DNA of 64,000 bases from Bipolaris cookei (Eukaryota; Ascomycota; Dothideomycetes; Pleosporales; Pleosporaceae): positions 156,346 to 220,345 of the forward strand of contig NRSV01000052.1 in the NCBI GenBank assembly GCA_002286855.1, in the 5' to 3' direction. Positions 55,822-64,000 of the stretch are shown here, piece by piece. The translations under genes and the position numbers were made by a program. Positions within the stretch are counted from its first letter, which is position 1. Each line of letters begins with the position of its first letter. The notes beneath the pieces are model-generated. The model did not search any database, had not been told where the DNA came from, and saw only the letters and a list, made by a program, of their open reading frames with translations.

Positions 55822-56522
55822 GCTTCCCAGTTCCTGTCACAATTTAGGAAGGCTCTGCACGGCTCTGGCCATGTCCATACCTACTTGTAAAGGCGGCTCG
55901 CTGCTCCGCGTCGAGGCGTTGGACATAGCGCGATTCCTCCCCATCTTGACGGGCTGGCTAGCTGTGGTCGCAAAGTCGTAGACGACAAGTCGGCACAGAT
56001 CACGGTCGCATACGTGTCGCAAGACTCTGAAGTCGTAAGAAGAGTCAGAAATTGCGCCGGTGAGAGATAGCGCAATGCTACCGTGTTGTGTTGTCCGTCT
56101 GGGCTTATCTTTGTGACGCCAATTGGTGGACCCTGGCCGCGATTCGCGATGTCAATCACGCGCGCACATCAACGACCCCACTGAGCACTTTCTAGTAGAG
56201 CACGGGTTGTCCAGAGTGCAGGTCGATGTGTGATTCCTGCTTTACGGTGCAGCACCCACATCTCTAGACCCTGATTAGAAATTATAGCGGTCTGGCATTC
56301 ATAGAACATTACTTTTTAAGGAGACTTGGTTCCAAATGGCATGCTCACATAAGGCTAGGAACAGTGTGGAGTCGACGGCTATGAACAATTACCCCAGAAT
56401 TTATCAGTAACAAGAAAATGAAACAACACACAGTACACATTGGTATCCTAAACGCTTTACCAAAAGCAAACACAATAATTCAGTCAACTCCCATCTTCCC
56501 ACAGCACTCAGATGTGTCCATC
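55822..56522. other. Intergenic, Rab promoter and 3' flank of copper ATPase
   Basis: Tandem minus-strand genes seen from the promoter of the Rab gene back to the stop of CCC2. No gene seen. Confidence 0.45.
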
Positions 56523-59500
56523 TCAATGCTCGCCCATGTCTCTCAAGGGCATATAGCTGGCCTCCTCCTTGTTTCGTCTCCTAGCCGCCCATGCCTCACT
56601 GATCCAGTCTCTTACGAAACCGAATACTCCCTGCTGGCCAACCTTCTCCATCTCCAAGTCCTTCTTGTCAATCGGGGCACTAGGATCCAGAACGCTCAAC
56701 CTCATCCAGCTAGGTCTGCTCCAGAACTTGAGGTGCAGAGAACTAACAACAACGCTAACCGATGAGCATGCCATTGCCGCGCCTGCAGCCATGGGATGTA
56801 TTGAGAGTCCCCAAGGGAGGAAAAAGCCCATTGCAAAGGGAAGTCCGGTGAAATTGTACATGCAGGCCCATGCAAGGTTGAGTTTGATACGGAAGAAGAT
56901 GGCGCGGCTGAGGACGAGGGAAGCAGGAATAGCTAGTAGGTCAGTGTTGGTCATGAGAACAATCGAGGCCGCCTCCATGGCAACGTCTGTACCAGTCGAG
57001 AGGGCAATACCAATGTCTGCAGACGCGAGAGCCGGAGAATCGTTGATGCCGTCGCCGACCATACCAATCACACTTCCACAAGATTGGAGATCTTCTACAA
57101 TCGCTTTCTTGTCGGCAGGCGCGCACGAAGCATGGACGTCAGCAGGATCGATACCGACTGCTGCTGCGACTACTAGAGCCGAGGCTGAAGTGTCACCAGT
57201 CACAATCGAAGACTTGATACCCAAACGGGACAGGGCGAGCACACAGGCGCGAGCAGAAGGCTTGATCGTGTCGGACATGCTCAAGGTACCAGTGTATGTG
57301 TTGCCAATAGCGGTGTGAATCGTCGTGATACCAGCCGAGTGGGTTTGAGGGCCGCTTCGGGGATTAGCAACGGTAGCAGACGTCAGTGGCTCGTCTACAA
57401 AGGTGGGAACATTGACTCCTTCTGAGGTAAGAAAAGCAGTGTTGCCAATGAGGACCTTGTATCGCGTGCGCTCGCGGGAGAGAGCTGCTTCGACTGTTGC
57501 AATGATACCTTTGCCAACGACGGCTTCAAAGTCACCCACGGAACCATCCAAGCTGTCGTCTGGCCCTAGGCGAAGATGCTCCTTTGCAGACAGAACAATA
57601 GCCTTCGCAATGGGATGTTCAGAGCCCATCTCGGCGAGTCCAATCAGTGTCCACCACAGGTTCTTCTTTTCAGCACTTCCCCATCCGCCTTGAATGTCGG
57701 CCTTGGATACGCTCATCTGACCAACGGTAAGGGTGCCAGTCTTGTCAAAGACAACATGGTTAACTTTAGTTGCGGTTTCCAGAGCAGCGCCACCTTTGAC
57801 AAGAATGCCCTGTTCAGCGCCGACACCAGTGCCGACCATAACAGCTGTAGGCGTAGCAAGGCCAAGGGCGCATGGGCACGCGAAAACAATGACAGCGATA
57901 CAAAGCTTGAAGCACACCATGAACTTGCCACCACTGGAATGATCAAGGAAGACTTTTGGAGGGTAAGGGAGGACATGGCTAAGAACCATCCATCCAACAA
58001 ACGTGGCGAGGCCGAGAGTGATGATGATTGGTACGAAATATCCGGCAACAGTATCTGCGAGCCTCTGAATAGGAGCACGACTTGTTTGAGCTTCCTGGAC
58101 GAGACGGACAATCTGGCTGAGCTGCGTATCACGGCCAGCTCGAGTGACGACAAACTCCAGACGGCCGTTGCCATTAACGGTACCAGCCATGACCAGGGCG
58201 CCTTTCTTCTTGAGGATCGGCATGGCTTCTCCAGTGACCATACTTTCGTTGAGATAGGACTCTCCGCGCGTTACTGTGCCATCGGCAGGAAGCTTGTCCC
58301 CAGGACGAAGGATGACCACATCACCAACTTCGATAAGCTCTGTGGGAATGACCCTTTCTTCAGCAGCATTTCCGTCGACAGACTTGCGTTGCAACTTTTC
58401 TTCGCTGGCTTCCCAATCCTCGGCAGCTTTTGCGGCAGCAATGGGATCGGCATAGATGGTGGTCATCGAAGGGGCCAGCGACATGAGATTGGACAGAGCT
58501 TTGGAGGTTTGGCCCTTAGCACTGTTCTCGAGATAACGACCCAAGCTGATGAAGGTGAACAACATGGTGCTGGTGTCGAAAAGTATCGTTGGCTTTGTGT
58601 GAGGGGGAATCAGGAGCGATACCAGCATGGAGAATACACTGAAGAAAAAGGCAGCCGAAGTACCGAGTACAACCAAAACGTCCATGGTAGGTGAACCATG
58701 GCTCAGCGACTTGTACGCAGAGACGTAAAAGCGTTTTCCAATGCCAAACTGCACCGGTATGGTGAGTACCAGGCATATGACGTCGCCAAGGTACAGACCA
58801 GGTATGAGCCGAATGCCACCAAAGTTGATGAATGGCAAAAACATGGGGATGAACATGCTGATCAGAAAAACGGGCACAGCGAACCAAGCAGAGAATATAA
58901 CGGCATGTCTCCACTCCTGGATCTCTTTTGTCTTGGCAAGGGACTCGAGCTGTGCGTTGTTGTCTTCAGAGTCAGCGACTAGCGCATTGTAACCTGCCGC
59001 TTCCACAGCCTCGACAATGGTACGAATGCCAACAATCTGGGGTTCCCGACGAATAGTGGCTCTTGAAGTACTGAAGTTGACTGTTGCAGATGTGATGCCG
59101 GATCGCCTCCTTAGTATCCCTTCGAGTTCCTGGGCAGCGGCCGCGTCGGGTAATCCATAGATCTTGAGCTGCAAGGGAGCATTACTCGACGAAGACTGCT
59201 GCACGCTACTGTCCACTGACGATACGACTTCAGCATCAAACCCCCGGTCTTCAATAATCTCTACAATCTGAGCTTCTGTAAGCTTGGAAGGGTCGTGCAC
59301 GAGCACAGCACGATTAGCGAGTAAGCTGATGTTGAACTGGTAAACTCCATCAACATCCTTGAACCCAGCCTCTATAGCCGATGTGCATGCACCGCATGTC
59401 ATGCCTTCAACGGCAACGGTGGTGGTCAAGGTCCTGTGCTGATTCCTGCTCTTGCTCTTCTTGGGCGCTGGCGTTGCGGCTTCGGTGCTCAGCACCTCCG

Positions 59501-60023
59501 CGTCAAAACCAACGTCTTCTATTGTCTCGGCCAGCTTCTCTGCGGAAATGATTGTAGGGTCATGTTCAATCACAGCGCGTTCGGAGAGGAGTGATATACT
59601 GAAGGACTTGAGGCCGGCCACATCTTTGAATGCACCTTCGACGGCGGATGTGCATGCTCCACACGTCATGCCACCCACTGCAAGCGTGGTGGTCGAGATG
59701 CTGTTGTCTGTGTCGTTATCTTCGTCTTCCGAGTCGCTCAGGAAATGGTCGTCGGCGCTATGCGATATAGGCAGATCTGATGACAGTACTTCGGCATCGA
59801 AGCCTCTGTCTTCAATGATTTCCTTGACCTCGTCCGCCGTGATAAACTCGGGATCGTGCTGTACCACTGCCCGCTCCATAACCAAGCTTATAGATACATT
59901 TCCAATTCCTTTTACGCCTTGGAAGCCTGATTCGATTGCTGAAGTGCATGCGCCGCATGTCATTCCCTCGACTTTGAGCGTCGTTGTTGCCATGTGCGCA
60001 GTGGCAGTGGCTGGGGGCGCCAT
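56523..60023 (-). CDS. CCC2: Copper-transporting P1B-type ATPase, Ccc2/ATP7 type
   Basis: Single exon, 1166 residues from MAPPATAT (an in-frame ATG 33 codons upstream is possible). Pumps copper into the trans-Golgi to load secreted multicopper oxidases. Three N-terminal HMA domains with GMTCGACTSA metal sites lie near residues 20, 120 and 208; a fourth HMA-like fold (LQLKIYGLPDAAAAQELEGI, ~275-355) has lost the CxxC. Eight membrane helices are expected. The actuator motif MVTGEAMP, the ion-site CPC (FACPCALGLATPTAV, ~714), phosphorylation site DKTGTLT (~758), SEHPIAKAI (the His-Pro of P1B pumps), and GDGINDSPALA (~990) are all present. The MSSVSVVVSS-like last helix is followed by a short tail. 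Complete and apparently functional. Confidence 0.94.
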   Translation of the reverse strand: MAPPATATAHMATTTLKVEGMTCGACTSAIESGFQGVKGIGNVSISLVMERAVVQHDPEFITADEVKEIIEDRGFDAEVLSSDLPISHSADDHFLSDSEDEDNDTDNSISTTTLAVGGMTCGACTSAVEGAFKDVAGLKSFSISLLSERAVIEHDPTIISAEKLAETIEDVGFDAEVLSTEAATPAPKKSKSRNQHRTLTTTVAVEGMTCGACTSAIEAGFKDVDGVYQFNISLLANRAVLVHDPSKLTEAQIVEIIEDRGFDAEVVSSVDSSVQQSSSSNAPLQLKIYGLPDAAAAQELEGILRRRSGITSATVNFSTSRATIRREPQIVGIRTIVEAVEAAGYNALVADSEDNNAQLESLAKTKEIQEWRHAVIFSAWFAVPVFLISMFIPMFLPFINFGGIRLIPGLYLGDVICLVLTIPVQFGIGKRFYVSAYKSLSHGSPTMDVLVVLGTSAAFFFSVFSMLVSLLIPPHTKPTILFDTSTMLFTFISLGRYLENSAKGQTSKALSNLMSLAPSMTTIYADPIAAAKAAEDWEASEEKLQRKSVDGNAAEERVIPTELIEVGDVVILRPGDKLPADGTVTRGESYLNESMVTGEAMPILKKKGALVMAGTVNGNGRLEFVVTRAGRDTQLSQIVRLVQEAQTSRAPIQRLADTVAGYFVPIIITLGLATFVGWMVLSHVLPYPPKVFLDHSSGGKFMVCFKLCIAVIVFACPCALGLATPTAVMVGTGVGAEQGILVKGGAALETATKVNHVVFDKTGTLTVGQMSVSKADIQGGWGSAEKKNLWWTLIGLAEMGSEHPIAKAIVLSAKEHLRLGPDDSLDGSVGDFEAVVGKGIIATVEAALSRERTRYKVLIGNTAFLTSEGVNVPTFVDEPLTSATVANPRSGPQTHSAGITTIHTAIGNTYTGTLSMSDTIKPSARACVLALSRLGIKSSIVTGDTSASALVVAAAVGIDPADVHASCAPADKKAIVEDLQSCGSVIGMVGDGINDSPALASADIGIALSTGTDVAMEAASIVLMTNTDLLAIPASLVLSRAIFFRIKLNLAWACMYNFTGLPFAMGFFLPWGLSIHPMAAGAAMACSSVSVVVSSLHLKFWSRPSWMRLSVLDPSAPIDKKDLEMEKVGQQGVFGFVRDWISEAWAARRRNKEEASYMPLRDMGEH

Positions 60024-61510
60024 GGTGACTGGGGGCACTCCGGAGTGCTGCCCAGGGCAAGTCGTATCGTTGAATGCAAAGTCGAAACGGCAAGGGCCGG
60101 GATTTAAGTAGGCGGCATTCAAGAAGCCGAGCAGGGGGGGCCGGTCGTACGATGTGGCAAAGTCAGGGCGAACGTGAGCCTAATGATTGCGACAGCGTTG
60201 CAACGGCTGACCAAGCGAGCAGGTTCCAGGAAGGACAGCGATGCGAATCTGAACAAAAAGATGCCCAGCTTCTGGAAAGTGTCAGGCAGTGCAGTTATTA
60301 ATTAATATGGCGCTTGACAGGCGGACAGCGACAGCCACAATCTTACCAATGCTGAACGGAGTCCGACGCGGCGGGAAGTCTCAAGCGGGTTAGAGCGGTA
60401 AGTATAGCGGACGACGGGCTGCTGTCGTTGGGGCAGGTTAAGCTACCATTCGCAAAACGGACGCTTTCGGGTATTCAATACAAGCATTGTCCGTGAGCAA
60501 GAAGAAATAAAGGCTTGATATTCAACGCGAGATGCAAATAAGGTTCCGCGTTGTGCGCAGGCTTGTGTTGACCGGTGGATCTTCACATGCGATACTGTTT
60601 CTACTTGGCGTAGCGCCCTGAAACAGGAAGGTTTCTAAAACATGCGCGTAATATGAAGCTCAGGTGTTACAGGGGAAGCCTCATGTTCTGCTACTATTAC
60701 TGATATTTGAGGCGCCCCAAGGGATACAGTCATGATTTGGCGCATTCCTCTTTCTTGGTGAAGGCAGTGTTCGTATCGCGTCTGACGCGCCACTCAAAGT
60801 CAATCCGCAGCGTCCGCAAGCCCAACCCGAGCCACCTCAGCTTCCTCTGGTGGGTGAAGGATCTCTTGGTGGACTGAAATAAGTAGTGCAATAAAAAATG
60901 CCCCATCAAACGTTGCCGCGTCTCATGATCCGTCAGCCACAACACTACACGCTCGAACAAACTTATTTTGTATACTAAAGTCGTGGATTTGTACGTATAC
61001 ATTTACGGACAATAATAAGAAAGTGTACTTTTTACAACGTTGTTGTAAAGCAAATCTCGTTGATGTTGCGCTGTTTTGGTGGGGGCGGAGAGGGATGTCG
61101 GGCGTGCCCAGGCTGAGGAGATTGGACGCCCGTGTGGCGGATCACAGTGTGGGTTCTTTTGTAGCAAAAAGAATACGCCGCTTACCGAGAAAGCGTTCTG
61201 TTGACGGAAACGGGCTCGGCTCGATATTGCAGTCTTGTCGTGTGCGGCAGAGCGGGTGGGAAAGCCCTCATTGTCCTCGGAGGGTGACAGAGGGAGAGAA
61301 ATGGAGAGACAGGTTGCTATAGAGGTCGAAGTGGGGCAGACGCTCGTTTGGCGGGGAAATCGCGACCGCGACTGCGACTGCGACTGCAGCTGCCTAGGCG
61401 GCCCTCACCACGTTGTTGCTTGCCCATCTTCTGCACCACTGAGCCGGGACATCGACCTGTTATTCAGAACAACAAACAATCTTAATCATTCCAACCACAT
61501 CTCCCTCGCC
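60024..61510. promoter_or_regulatory. Divergent 1.5-kb region CCC2 / CSN7
   Basis: Contains both promoters. Frames at 60730-61002 and 61023-61322 show nothing recognisable. A string of CGACTG-like units lies at 61364-61387, just upstream of CSN7. Confidence 0.4.
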
Positions 61511-62368
61511 ATGGAGCAAACAAAGGCTCTCAATGCTCTCGAGCCTTTTCTCGCCCTCAGCAAGTCGGCCACTTCCCCACGAGCTGCATCGGACTTGATT
61601 GTGCAAGCCACGAGCGCACCAAACACTTACGTATTCGCCGAGCTGCTGCAGACGCCAAACATCCAGAACCTTCGGACTTCAGAAGAGTATGGCCCGTATC
61701 TCACCCTGCTCGAGGTCTTTGCCTGGGGAACTTGGGCGGACTACAAGGGTGCGTCAACACTCACTGCTGTATATACACGCAAAACTCTCTTTGACTGACA
61801 ATCTTTAGCACAACCCAATCTCCCAAAGCTCTCAGCGCAGCAGCACCAGAAGCTCTTGCTTCTTTCCCTGTTGCCCCTCTCTCACTCTCACACCACCCTT
61901 ACCTACAAACACCTTATGACGTCCCTCGAGCTGCCTACACCCCGCGCCCTCGAAGAGCTCATTACCACTGCCATCTACTCTGGCCTCATTACAGCAACCC
62001 TCGACCCTGCTCATTCCCTCGTCTCCGTCACATCCATTTCGCCGCTGCGAGATCTCGCGCCCGGGTCCCTGCCCGCCCTCCAGAACACGCTCCAGTCATG
62101 GTCACAGCGATGCGACTCTGCACTTGCCGATCTCGAGGCCCAAGCTGCAACGATCAAGCAGGAGGCATTGGATCGGGAAAAGCTACGCAGAAAGAAGGAG
62201 CGTGCGTTTGAAGCAGCCATGCAGGTCAGCGACGAGAAGAACAATGGCAAGCGGAATCTTATGGGCGACGATGCCATGGAGATTGACGACGAGGGGGGTA
62301 GCGGCAGAGTGACGAGGGGCAACAAGCGGGGATCTACAGGGTTTGGCTTATACTTGGGACGGCGATAG
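61511..62368 (+). CDS. CSN7: COP9 signalosome subunit 7 (PCI domain)
   Basis: Two exons, 61511-61748 and 61809-62368, over a 60-nt phase-1 intron (GTGCGT...TTTAG); 265 residues. Subunit of the COP9 signalosome, which removes Nedd8 from cullins. The first exon gives MEQTKALNALEPFLALSKSA and EYGPYLTLLEVFAWGTWADY; the second gives LPKLSAQQHQKLLLLSLLPL and the winged-helix part of the PCI domain (LPTPRALEELITTAIYSGLI). A helical Lys/Arg/Glu-rich C-terminus follows (LDREKLRRKKERAFEAAMQV), then a Gly/Arg-rich end. Frame upstream of the ATG at 61511 is unlike the family, so I start there. Typical for filamentous fungi (CsnG). Confidence 0.88.
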
Positions 62369-63507
62369 AGAACAGTTGCCGGTGCGTCAAGGCACACATG
62401 ACAAGATAAGATGAATAGCAAGCGGTCCGTGGCTGCCGGGCAGCTTGAACAAATGTTTCGTTATGAGAAACGCAAATACGAGATACGCAATCACGATGGT
62501 TTGCGTGTGAATGAGAGGGATAGATTAGGACATGAGTTTGGTAGACGTCGTCGAACTGACCTCTCGACCGACATTTGAATCATGTCCAGAGAGCACGAGG
62601 GACGACAAAGTATAACGAGAATAACGATAACATGCTTCAATTGTGGTTGGAAAGGATTGAAATCCGATTGATTATGAATGTGTGGCCATGCCTATGCCCA
62701 AGCATCCTATATTTCCCCTCCCCCCTTCCCCTTCCCCGCCCATTGCTCATCCAGAGCATCCGGCAAAATCTATATTGAAGCACGAGCAAACAAACAGACC
62801 AGACAAAAAACACACACGAGTAAACTCCCAACCATTACCCCTACAGCAAGGAACAATAAAGAACAGGAACAGGACAAAAAAACTCCCAGTAAAAGTGTGG
62901 GATATCTCACGAAATGCAAATATCCATCTCAATCTTTCCTTGTTCCTGCTCCTCACCCCCCTTCCCTTTGCTGAGAAAACCAAAACAAGCAACAGAACAG
63001 CTACGAAGACGCCCTCTCCCAGGGAGATGATTTGAACAGTTGAGAAAAGACAAAGGACAACAAAAACGCCATGCAGTGTGCAGTTGGGAAAACAACGATA
63101 GAAAAAGAAAAAGAAAAAAGACTGGGAAAATAGGGGGAACCAGTGTGGAGGAGAGAGGAAAAAGGGACGCGGCACTCGCTGGCAAAGTTTGAACACATGA
63201 GATTTGTGTTGTGAGTGAGAGGAAAAAAAACAAGAAAAAGAAAAAAGTTTATAGAAAAAAAGGGAATAACAATAAAAGCATCATCGGCATCGTTCAACTC
63301 TCACAAAATAATCGCCCTCCCTCAGTCCAGCTTCGAACAGTTGGTTTGTGGGAAATGAGGAGGAGGATCGTAATTTGCCAACACACCATGACTCTCCCGT
63401 CTCTTTTCCCTCTCTCCTCCCAGTTCTCTCTCAGGTTGCTCTCAATTCATACAAAACATAAGAAGAAGCGCATCGACAACTGCACCGTCGAATCTACCGT
63501 CGCCATG
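62369..63507. other. Convergent 1.1-kb region
   Basis: A- and purine-rich on the plus strand, probably with a long 3' UTR of the right-edge gene. Open frames at 62682-63035 and 62747-63196 are low-complexity. No gene called. Confidence 0.4.
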
Positions 63508-64000
63508 CTAGGCCAGCGGTGCGGCGGGCGGCTGAAATGCCTGGGTAATGGCTTCGCTGCCTTCGGCCTCGACGCTGCTCTGGTGCAGCTGGGCAATCTG
63601 GCCGGCCATGGTCCGTAGCGCTTCTCGGGTGGCGTCAATGTTGAGCTCGCCGCGTTCAGAGGCCTCTTTGAGATACTGTTCCCACTCCGGGTCCATGGGG
63701 ATATTACTGAGGGCTGCGGCGGGCGAGGAGCCGGCTGCTGTGCTGGATTCGCGCAGGGCGGCAGCGTGGAGGAGACGGGCGTTGAGCGAGAAGCCGACGG
63801 ACGAGTTGAGATGGGGTAGTTCTTCGTCTTCTTCCGACGACGCAGAGGAATCGTGCACGTTTTCGTCTTCCGAGTTGCCGCCGTTGGACGAGGTGGTCGT
63901 GGTGGGTGAATCCGGCATTTCAGTGTCGTGCTGTGCGGGGGGTCGGGCCGACGAAGTGGTGGTGATATCTGATGATGATGCTCTGGCGTTGTGATCGCTG
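63508..64000 (-). CDS. Unknown acidic/Ser-rich protein, partial at right edge
   Basis: Open from the window edge to the stop at 63508-63510. An ATG at 63918 could start a 136-residue protein, but the frame continues to the edge (ITTTSSARPPAQHDTE before it), so the real start may lie outside. Ser/Glu/Asp-rich middle (DSSASSEEDEELP), then a helical C-terminal part (PEWEQYLKEASERGELNID, ATREALRTMAGQIAQLHQ). No known domain recognised. Confidence 0.6.
   Translation of the reverse strand, partial: SDHNARASSSDITTTSSARPPAQHDTEMPDSPTTTTSSNGGNSEDENVHDSSASSEEDEELPHLNSSVGFSLNARLLHAAALRESSTAAGSSPAAALSNIPMDPEWEQYLKEASERGELNIDATREALRTMAGQIAQLHQSSVEAEGSEAITQAFQPPAAPLA

Overview
The window is nuclear DNA of a filamentous ascomycete. 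Genes are close together, introns are short (about 45-130 nt, GT...AG, many with a CTAAC-type branch site), and the protein set is typical of Pezizomycotina: NoxA, L-arabinitol dehydrogenase, a NACHT-WD40 protein of the HET-E type, CSN7, and Fot1/pogo-type DNA transposon relics. Intron style, transposon type and gene content suggest Dothideomycetes (probably Pleosporales). That placement is inference, and I cannot name the species.

Layout. 1-4.3 kb is a small accessory island: two decayed Fot1/pogo transposases flank a two-exon gene for a small secreted protein with eight cysteines. 4.7-25 kb is a housekeeping block: SWR1 chromatin remodeler, complex I NDUFB8-type subunit, a Munc13-like exocytosis protein, an INO4-like bHLH factor, an HPM1-like histidine methyltransferase, a coiled-coil membrane protein, mitochondrial Thr-tRNA synthetase and an unidentified polytopic membrane protein. 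25-33.4 kb is sparse and accessory: a NACHT-WD40 NLR-type gene with eleven near-identical WD repeats, and a third transposase relic. 33.4-44.5 kb holds two consecutive-pathway enzymes, L-arabinitol 4-dehydrogenase and xylitol dehydrogenase, with NADPH oxidase NoxA and a small DUF7727-type membrane protein between them. 44.9-62.4 kb is again mostly housekeeping: METTL21/Efm2-type methyltransferase, VPS28, NOC2, a disrupted YDG/SRA-domain gene, a PAF-acetylhydrolase-like enzyme, a Rab4-like GTPase, a Ccc2-type copper ATPase and CSN7. A gene running off the right edge closes the window.

How the genes relate. Most are unlinked in function, as is usual in fungi. The exception is the pair LAD and XDH, which both act in pentose catabolism (L-arabitol to L-xylulose; xylitol to D-xylulose). 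The XDH promoter carries two direct copies of a site matching the reported AraR consensus. VPS28/NOC2, SWR1/NDUFB8 and the coiled-coil gene/MST1 are head-to-head pairs with shared promoter regions.

Most noteworthy: the transposon-flanked secreted protein; the NLR-type gene, whose apparent stop between NACHT and WD40 halves is removed by a good 48-nt intron; its highly conserved WD repeats and short N-terminal exon; the tandem AraR-like sites; the broken SRA-domain gene; and transposase stop codons that repeatedly fall at tryptophan positions, as repeat-induced point mutation would produce. All splice models were read by eye from GT/AG sites and frame continuity. No database search was possible.
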